Of a stretch of 64,000 nt of DNA, positions 56,652-64,000 are shown piece after piece; within the stretch, counting starts at the first letter, position 1, and every line of letters begins with the position of its first letter. The notes below the pieces were generated by a model. The model was not told the origin of the DNA. It was given only the letters and a program-made list of their open reading frames with translations, and ran no database searches. A program made the position numbers and the translations under genes. The stretch comes from Azolla caroliniana (lineage: Eukaryota; Polypodiophyta): positions 17,360,001-17,424,000 of the forward strand of contig JBHGNT010000011.1 in the NCBI GenBank assembly GCA_043228905.1, in the 5' to 3' direction.

Positions 56652-58250
56652 CTACAACTTGTCCAATCCGAGCGGTTTGGTGAAGATGTTGGCAACTTGC
56701 CGATCCGTATGAACATACTGAAGTTCAATTTCGCCGCTCAGGACACGTTCACGCACGAAGTGGTAGTGCACTTCTATGTGCTTTGTGCGAGCATGGAATA
56801 CGGGGTTCTTGGCGAGCTGCATGTTGCTTATGTTGTCGCAGTAGATCAGGATCGGGGTCGGCACCTCGATCCGCAGGTATTGCAGCAGTTGCCGAAGCCA
56901 AATGGCTTCACAAGTGGCAACGGTAGCGCCCTGGTATTCAGTCTCAATGCTCGAAAGGACCACCGTTGGTTGCTTTTTGTTGCTCCATGCAACAACCGTG
57001 CTACCAAGGGAAAACATATATCCGGAAGTGGATCGGCGATCCGATGCATCGCCGGCCCAGTCGGCATCAGTGTAGCCAACTAGCTCTTCGGTTATACCAT
57101 GTCGGTATAACAGTCCCCGGTCCTTTGTGCCGCTCACATATCACAAAATTCGATGCGTGCACAGAAGGTGCTCCACGGTCGGCTTCTACATATATTGGCT
57201 GATCACACCGACTAGATAACTGATGTCGGGTCGGGTGATTGTCAAATATATAAGGCTTCTGACGATTTGTCAGAACCACTTCTCATCGCAGGCCAGTCCG
57301 GAGTCGGGACAGAGCTTCTGGTTCCGGTCCAGGGGTGTGGAGATCGGTTGGCATTCCGTCATGCCGAACTTGTACAACATATTCAACACATAGTGACTTT
57401 GTGAGAGCAATATGCCGTCGAGGGTTCGGATCACCTTGATCCCAAGGAAATAGTGAAGGTCTCCCAGGTCCTTCATCTCAAATGCGTCCGACAACTGGGA
57501 CTTGACTCAGCTGATTTCATCAAGTCCGGGTCCGATGATGACTAGATCATCAACATACAACAAAATGCAAACCGGACCGTCCGGACCTTGCAGGATGAAC
57601 AACGAAGAGTCAGACTTGGAGGCCGCAAACCCCATTTTTGCAACCGGTGCGTGATCTTCGCATTCCAAGCTCTGGGGGCTTGCTTCAGGACATAAAGTGA
57701 CTTCTTCAACCAGCATACCACCGACTTGTGCATCGCGGACTTGAAATTGGGGGGTTGGGTCATAAAGACCTCTTCTTCAAGGTCACCTTGAAGAAATGCA
57801 TTCTTCACGTCCATCTGGTGAAGATGTCACCCCCTTGCCACAACAACCGCTAGCACCACACAAACCGTCATCATCTTCGCTACCGGAGCAAAGGTCTCAT
57901 CGTAGTCGATTCTGTGGGTCTGCGCTTATCCCTTCGCCACTAACCGGGCCTTGTATCGATTAACCGAACCGTCGGCATTGTACTTTACCTTGTACACCCA
58001 GTTACATCCGATCAGTTTACAGTGACAGGGAGGGTCAACTAGGTCCCATGTGTCGTTAGCATTGAGTGCCCGCATTTCTTCCTCCATAGCGGCACGCCAA
58101 TTTGCATCCTTTGCCACTTCTGTGTAACTCTCCGGCTCACGAACTTCCACCACCTTGGTCATGTACACATAGTGATGCACCATGTACTCATTGTACCCAT
58201 ACCGCGTCACGGGGTTCTTCTAGTGGGAAGACCGGCGTAACTTGGAATTA
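56652..58250 (-). pseudogene. Copia-D reverse transcriptase and RNase H
   Basis: RT on minus: EPESYTEVAKDANWRAAMEE and CNWVYKVKYNADG (58210-57926), MDVKNAFLQGDLEEEVF (57814 leftward), LKQAPRAW, active site LLYVDDLVIIG (about 57535-57565), LGDLHYFLGIKV. RNase H: YTDADWAGDASDRRSTSGY, LSSIETEYQGATVATCEAIW, RTKHIEVHYHFVRERV. Several frameshifts; TAG at 56652-56654. Confidence 0.88.
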
Positions 58251-58419
58251 CCCGGTTTGGGGCCCTTCTTGGCCGGTTCGGTCTTCGTTGCCGAAGATCT
58301 GCCTTCGTCCTTTCCGAAGTCGGATTCGCTCCAATCCGACTCAACGTTTCCTTGCGTGGGGAGAGCATGCGAGAGTCTCCACTACTCGTTGGTTCCTCAT
58401 CTGACTGGTCATCCAGACT

Positions 58420-59860
58420 CTACCGCTCATTCGGTCCACTTAACCGAAATGAGATCGGACTCTCTTCTAGAATGCCGATGTCTTCATCTTCTAACTGGAC
58501 CAGTTCAAGTTCACTAGCCTCATCCTCCGGTATCGGGTCTGGGTCGGAAGTCGAAGTCGGTAAGGCATACCATGATGTTGTCTCATCAAACTCAACATCC
58601 CGGCTAACCCAGACCTGCTTCGTTCGGGGGTTATAACACTTATACCCCTTTCGCTCATGCGAGTAACCGACCAGGATGCATTTCTCCGATTTTGCATCCA
58701 ACTTCCTCCGCTTCTCATCCGGCACGTGCACATATGCAATGCTACCAAATATCCGAAGGTGTCTCAAATTCGGCTTGCGCCCTAAGTACAGCTCATGCAC
58801 GAATACCTTGTCACCAATCTGGTTTTGGACGTAGACAATCATTCGGACCGCCTCAGCCCAGTAGAAATGGGGCATGCTCTTCTCCTCCAGCATTGCCCTT
58901 GCCACATCGACAAACGACCAGTTCTTCCTTTCGGCCACACCGTTTTGCTCCGGTGTATATCTGCAGCTGAACTCTCTCTGAATTCCTCTTTGCTGTAGAT
59001 AATTGTTGAATTGGCCGGAAAAATATTCTTTTCCGCCATCCGACTGCAGGCACTTGATCTTCCTCTCCATTTCCCTTTCAACTAGGCTTTACAAGTTCCG
59101 GAAACACTCGAAGACTTCTCTCTTCCGCTCAATGAGGTAGATCCATGTGTGCCGATTGTAGTCATCGATGAAGGAGACGAAATATCGACTCCCGCCAAGA
59201 CTCACGTTCTATGCTGGTCCCCATACATTTGAATGAATAAGGTTGAGCTTGTTACGGCCACGGTTTCGTTCGGTGGGGAATGGAAGCTGGTGTTGCTTCC
59301 CGAATTGGCAGGCTTCACATATTTGGGCCTTCTGGCCACTGAACTTTGGCAAACCGAAAACAACTTGTTTCGTTTGCAGGTCTTGAAGCCTCTGGTAATT
59401 GACGTGCCCGATCCGCTTGTGCCAGAGATCAATATCCGATTCAATCCGTTGACGTCATTGGTGTCGAGGATAAACATCCTCCCGTCTCTGCGCCATTGTG
59501 CGATGATTTGGTCCTCTTCCTCAATGAAGCACCCGAAGTGCGTAAACCGCACCTGCATCCCCTGGTCAACAATCTGACCGACTGACACCAGGTTCTTCGT
59601 GATAGTCGGAACGTGTAATACGTTCATCAGCTTCCCCTTCTGTCCGCCATGGCTCAAAGGGACTTCTCCGATATGCACGATTGGGTGAGGAGTGTCGTCT
59701 CCGGTTTTGACAACTCCCGGTTGTTCCGGTTCTCCAAAAAGGAGAACCACTCTTTGTGGCTCGTCATGTGATTCGACGCACCAGAATCAACGTACCATAC
59801 TTCCTCCGATTTGGAAGTGGTCTTCTTCATTGAGTTAGCCTCGTGTTTCATCACCAAGGT
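58420..59860 (-). pseudogene. Copia-D protease and integrase
   Basis: Protease VWYVDSGASNHMTSHKEW near 59765-59820 is intact. The pre-integrase zinc region is at about 59300-59360. The integrase core is seen as LQSDGGKEYFSGQFNNYLQQ, CRYTPEQNGVAERKN, then HFYWAEAVRMIVYVQNQ and the FGSIAYVHVPDEKRRKLD block (59070 leftward). Frameshifts and stops occur near 59090 and 59340. Confidence 0.87.
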
Positions 59861-59904
59861 TGGCCCTTTACCGGCTTTTCCGGTTTTGGATCCTCCCGAT
59901 CCTT

Positions 59905-60798
59905 CTACGTAGTGCGAGTATTGCCAGTTCTCTCTACGGCCTTGCCGGATCCGGATCTGTCCGAATCAGCGCGCTTCTTCCAACACTCGCTTTCTCTGTG
60001 GCCCTTTTTACCACAATACCAGCATTCCGTGTCGGCCTTTACTTGCCGCCTTGACTCCCCCTGCTTGTGGAGTCCGGAACTGCTGTTGGCACGTTCTCTG
60101 TGCCTTCGGTCCTGCTCTTGCCGGTCGCTACCATTGCGAGCCGACCCGCCTCGTCCACCACACCCACGGGGCCAATCCGCCTCCGTGTACAACATCTGGT
60201 TGTCGGTGGGTGCACTTGTTGACGCACCGGCGTGGTTCTCCTCTACAAGGAGCATCGACTGTAAGTCAAAAAATGACGGTGTATTCTCCCTTGTACATAC
60301 CGCCGTTCAGAAAGCTCCGAACCTGGACGCTAGCCCACCAAGGCACACTTGCACCATCTCGTCCTCCTCAACGTTCACATTGACGAAGGTGAGTGAGTCA
60401 CAGATTTCCTTGATTCGGGCCGTGTAATCGGCCACAGGCAGATTTTTCTGTCGGACATTGTTGAGCTCCTTCTTGAGCTGCAGCTTCCTGGCCGTTGTGC
60501 TTGCGGCGAAAACCTTCTTCAGGTTTCCCCAAGCTTCTTTTGGCGTCTTGGCATCTCGGATATGGCTTAGTAGCTGGTCTCCAACACTGGACGCGAAGTA
60601 GTACATCACTCTGCTTGCCGCTTCTTCCCACACTGGGAAATCCTTGTGTGCCGCAACAGGTGTTGTGTCGTTAGCTCCATCGACATAGCTCCAGTAACCA
60701 TGCCCAAGCAGGTACTGGTGCATCTTGTATGACCAAGATGTGTAGTTGGATTTGTCGAGCTTCTCCACCGGGAGCGAGCTAGCCATTCCTCTGTCCAT
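59905..60798 (-). pseudogene. Copia-D gag
   Basis: ATG 60798: MDRGMASSLPVEKLDKSNYT, with the SNYTSWSYKMHQYLLG gag opening, then TPKEAWGNLKKVF and LKKELNNVRQ typical of UBN2-type copia gag. A frameshift occurs near 60300. A CCHC knuckle CWYCGKKGHRESEC lies at about 59990-60035 in the next frame. Confidence 0.88.
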
Positions 60799-60883
60799 TA
60801 CTTCTCTTCCTGTTCTTACTGGTTGGTTTTCCTTTCAAGCTATGTCGGCTACAGAGGTTCTCAACCCTCACGCTATGATATCA

Positions 60884-61311
60884 TGTAAAAGAATAGCGTG
60901 TGGAAGCAATAGAAAACTGAAAACAGAAACACAGGTTTAATGGAGAGCTTAGAATATACACAGTACGCGGGAGAGATAAAGAGAGAGCAGAACAAGTTAA
61001 ATCTATTTCAAAACAATAATAGTTCTCTGTTCAAAATAACTCTTCAAAAACTCTGTACATATAGCGTGCTCAACAACACTATTTATACAAGTCCTAAGAG
61101 GACTGACAGAAGTACCACGTACTTCAATGCTCACTCGAGCGTCTGACACTAACTACGAGACTATTAACTACCTAGTAGTCTAGGCTACTACCAGGCTTTC
61201 GGTTGCTGTTCGATCTAGCTCACCGAGTGCTCACCGGCTTGCTGAACTATATCGCTCACCAGCTCAGGCTTATTCAGCCGATCCGGCTCTAGTTGAGCTT
61301 GCCGCTCAACA
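60884..61311 (-). repeat. Copia-D 5' LTR
   Basis: 428 bases. Only scattered differences and a ~30-base deletion relative to the left LTR suggest a fairly recent insertion. Confidence 0.9.
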
Positions 61312-61329
61312 CAAATTCCCAACAATCAT

Positions 61330-62213
61330 AGGGAAAATGTAGATGATAGAAGAATGAACCAATGCATTGAAGGACTCAAAATGATTCACAAATAACCTGA
61401 GGCTAATTTTGCACATTGGTCCCACATATAGTGTTTTAGAATCATGAAGCACACACAAAAAGACCTTTTGTTCACATTTACTTCAACGAGTTAGTGATGG
61501 CAATGTCGGATATTGTGGCAATGATTGAGCTTCCGAGACGTGTGCAAGTCATTACATTTGGTGGGACCAAACTCCCATGTTTGGATTGTTGTGTGGCATG
61601 GCTTGTTCGGGCTTGTTCACGGCAAATGTGTTTGTGTGATTCAACGCTTCCTTGAGGATGGCATGATTGAGTTGGTAGTGATGCTCTTTAAATCATTCAA
61701 GGAGATATTCTTGTACATTCTTGATGAATTTGCCCTTTCGATCATGTTGTCATCCTAGGTTATAACCGTTAGTTAACATCAAACTCCACTTGCTCGAACC
61801 TAAGCAAAACAACATACTTGTCTCATTCTTCGATAATGCAACAAAAATTCGTAGTGCAACAAAAAAAATGATAGTGTCACTATTGTTGATTCCATTATTG
61901 TGATTGAAATGATGTTCTTGTGATCATTGAATCCATTGTACTTGGGGCTAACAATGCACCACTAACATTTCCACTACCGCGAAAACAATTTCATCTCTAC
62001 CACCTTTGAGTATCTACTTCCAACTCATCACCACTCCATAATCATTCACATATGTGTTAAGGGAACAGTAAAATATTCTTTGTTTTAATATCTATGTGAG
62101 TTGAAACACAAACAATATAGAAGATTGGTTGTAGGCCAAATGTATACACGAAACAAGCTCATATTGCAAGTTGTGGAAACTAATATTTATTAGGTGGCAT
62201 AATGCTTAATGTT
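61330..62213. other. Intergenic DNA right of Copia-C
   Basis: AT-rich, no recognisable gene. An open frame at 61525-61758 has no motif. Confidence 0.4.
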
Positions 62214-63640
62214 TTTTTCCAAAAAAAATACTACATTAATATTAAGAAAACGCCCTAATGCCATACATACAAGATGTATCTTTTAGTAATGAACCTCTTT
62301 CTTCTAAGGCTTAAATAAATACTTCGATGTAGAGTAGAACCACTCCACCTTATTAGAAATTCATTTTTAAAATATGCCTCTGTCGGCATGAAGCTCCAAT
62401 CACTTGAGCTCCGCTTGTTGTGCATTACCTTTTATATTATCCAATGAACCTCTGAGATTATGCACAATCTCTGTCCAAATTCCATAAATGATTTGAGCCG
62501 ATCTTTTAGTCACATTTTGAAATACCTTCAAACATTGAGCTTTCCAAATATACGAAATTGTGATGCTACTTACCAATTGCCATATTTGAGGTTTGTCAAT
62601 CTCTATTTGTGGATTCAACGGTATCAATGTTTTTGCATCAAACAATGTCTCATAGTAATAGCATCTGCAACCTCCTCTTGTTCATATACATTTGGTTCAT
62701 CTTGTACCGCCGCCTATAATACTGCTCCCCATGTATATACACTGCTTGAGAATATACTAGTATTAACAGTGTTATGATTCGTTTCCATATTTCCATCGCA
62801 AAATCACAACTCCACAAACAATGCTTAGTAGTCTATACTAGATCCATACAAAAGGGGCACATATTGTCTACATTCCCTTTTCACCAACCATTAATTGGTA
62901 TAGCTTTATGAACCAATAACCAACGGAAAAAAACAATTTTCTTACTCATTTTATGGCCCACAACCATTTCCAAAATTGTTTGAGATGTTGTGGAGAATGT
63001 CTCTAGAAGACATTTGTAGTTGGTTATTTCCACAATCTAGCACTTAATATTTGTATACCAATCTTCACATAATATTGAAAAAACGGCACATGTTTTGTAT
63101 GATCTTGAATTCACACCTTCCAATACAATTCTCTAGGATCTCAAGTTAATCTAGATATTGGCTCCTTTCCATAATCCAAATCCTCCAAAAATAATTCATT
63201 TTTTTGTGGATCCGGATCTAAGACCCAATTTGATCCATCATTTGCGTTCACCCTCGCTTATTTATTTAAACAAAAACTAAACAAAGTAGTTTTCTTATGT
63301 GTGAACGTTAACCTACAATCATCCTGTACATAAAAGGTCATACAAACTTCTTTCCCATTATAGGCTTTTACTCCAATCAAAACATCCAATGGAGTAAATA
63401 AACCCATCCACTTCTGTGTAGCAGATCCAATTTGCATTTGAATATTAGAAAGGGCATTTTGTATTGCAGAATACATTATCTTCCCACCCCTTATATTACT
63501 AATCAGTAACATTTGTTGATCTATAGGTTTAAACAGAAATGTTGCCCATGCACCTATAGATTGTGTTGGGTCACGATCTAATTCTACCCATGCACATCTA
63601 GTACGCCTTCCCAACATTTGTCCTCTCTAGTCAGTCAACC
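62214..63640 (-). mobile_element. LINE-2, copy 2, C-terminal part
   Basis: On minus: zinc-finger end CPFCMDLV then TTKHCLWSCDFAMEIWKR (about 62770-62865), then SYIWKAQCLKVFQN and IIYGIWTEIVHNL (62400-62600), matching copy 1 at 32289-32660. The 3' end is the same T-run/GG/A-run (about 62214-62231). Further upstream (63258-63617, minus) a 119-residue open frame (GLFTPLDVLIGVKAYNGKEV and so on) lies where the RT-to-finger linker should be, but I cannot confirm it as LINE. Confidence 0.7.
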
Positions 63641-64000
63641 ATGAATTCCAAATCAGGGGTTGTCTACATGAATTCCAAATCAGGGGTTGCAATCTCTTAA
63701 CTAAATCAAGAGAAACATCTTTCCATGAATGCCTAATGTATTTGTAATATGAAAGGAACCTTAAGGTTGTCCAGCTTGCATAAAAGGGCAAGTGTTTTGA
63801 TGTAAAGATCTAATGTTGGTCCTCATTCTCTCCCCCCTTTGTGTCCATGTAGCCTTTCCTCACCAAGTAATTGAGATACCTTATATGTCTCTTATCGAAT
63901 AGTGATCTATTTAATTAAAATAAATATATTTCTTCATTTATGTGGTGATTAGTTGTGTGTTAATATTAGTTTAACATCAGAACCCCTCAAGGTTTTTGAT
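63641..64000. other. Right edge of window
   Basis: Contains a short tandem duplication (CATGAATTCCAAATCAGGGG at about 63642 and 63668). Probably more LINE-2 sequence; no clear coding sequence. Confidence 0.35.

Larger units (their letters stand above)
55614..61311 (-). mobile_element. Copia-D: Ty1/copia element nested in the Copia-C LTR
   Basis: LTRs 55614-56074 and 60884-61311, on plus TGTAAAAGAA..GCCGCTCAACA. Target sites CGAAT (55609-55613) and CAAAT (61312-61316), 4/5. Polypurine tract beside the left LTR (plus CTCCCCCTCAAG, 56075-56086). A primer-binding site TGATATCATAGCG (minus, 60871-60883) directly abuts the right LTR and departs from the usual TGGTATCAGAGC. Different copia family from A-C. 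Coding potential is recognisable throughout but broken. Confidence 0.92.
54398..61324 (-). mobile_element. Copia-C: internally deleted Ty1/copia element containing Copia-D
   Basis: Flanked by a perfect 5-base target duplication ATCAT (54393-54397 and 61325-61329). Left LTR (element 3') 54398-54876. Right LTR (element 5') 55129-55613 plus 61317-61324, split by Copia-D. Between the LTRs only 252 bases remain: polypurine tract (54877-54892, CTCCCCCTTCAC on plus), the very end of RNase H (minus-strand MLTKVL..), then gag start (minus-strand MEESFGSIFKLTSSNY) and primer-binding site (plus CGCTATGATACCAGTT). The LTR and gag are of the Copia-A family. Confidence 0.9.

Noticed and set aside
56109-57083. 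Membrane-like plus-strand frames opposite Copia-D RNase H and the extra ORF
   Set aside because: Leucine/serine/phenylalanine-rich antisense of a Lys/Glu/Asp-rich frame; a mirror effect rather than an envelope-like gene.

Overview
The window is nuclear DNA of a land plant. It has spliceosomal genes with GT/AG introns, a plant-specific AP2/ERF transcription factor, AT-rich intergenic DNA full of GA/CT microsatellites, and many LTR retrotransposons primed by initiator Met-tRNA. Nothing seen fixes the species. No prokaryotic operon, CRISPR array or rRNA gene was found.

Left part (1-28 kb) is genic. It opens with the last two exons of an ankyrin-repeat/GPCR-chaperone (ANKRD13-like) gene (1-772, +). 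Next is a complete nine-exon arginine decarboxylase gene (4311-13765, +, 722 aa as reconstructed) that resembles cyanobacterial SpeA more than the usual flowering-plant ADC. Convergent to it is a complete nine-exon GPN-loop GTPase 3 gene (15255-21272, -, 274 aa). Last is a two-exon AP2/ERF gene of the SHINE/WIN-like type (26005-27803, -, 520 aa). The large ADC and GPN3 introns hold decayed LINE pieces. A tRNA-headed, CT-tailed SINE-like repeat sits in front of GPN3 and appears to share its 3' tail with those LINEs.

Middle and right part (32-64 kb) is a nested transposon block. A LINE (zinc-finger C-terminal end) is split by a 5'-truncated Ty3/gypsy element (32855-34855). A Ty1/copia element, Copia-A (35497-44852), is split inside its integrase by a second copy of the same Ty3/gypsy family (38049-42024). 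Copia-B (45735-51174) is a separate decayed element. Copia-C (54398-61324, -) is almost only its two LTRs, and Copia-D (55614-61311, -) is inserted in one of them. A second copy of the LINE closes the window (62214-63640, -). All copies carry stops or deletions; the only long open frame is the integrase of Gypsy-1. The gypsy copies are markedly GC-richer than their surroundings and their integrase looks fungal-like by eye.

Between Copia-B and Copia-C lies a broken intron-containing gene for an N4/N6-type DNA methyltransferase (52696-53880, -). It keeps a clear SAM-binding motif but has lost its reading frame where the catalytic motif is expected. The points most worth follow-up are this methyltransferase, the cyanobacterial-type ADC, the fungal-like gypsy family, and an extra open reading frame in Copia-D flanked by two copies of the polypurine tract.
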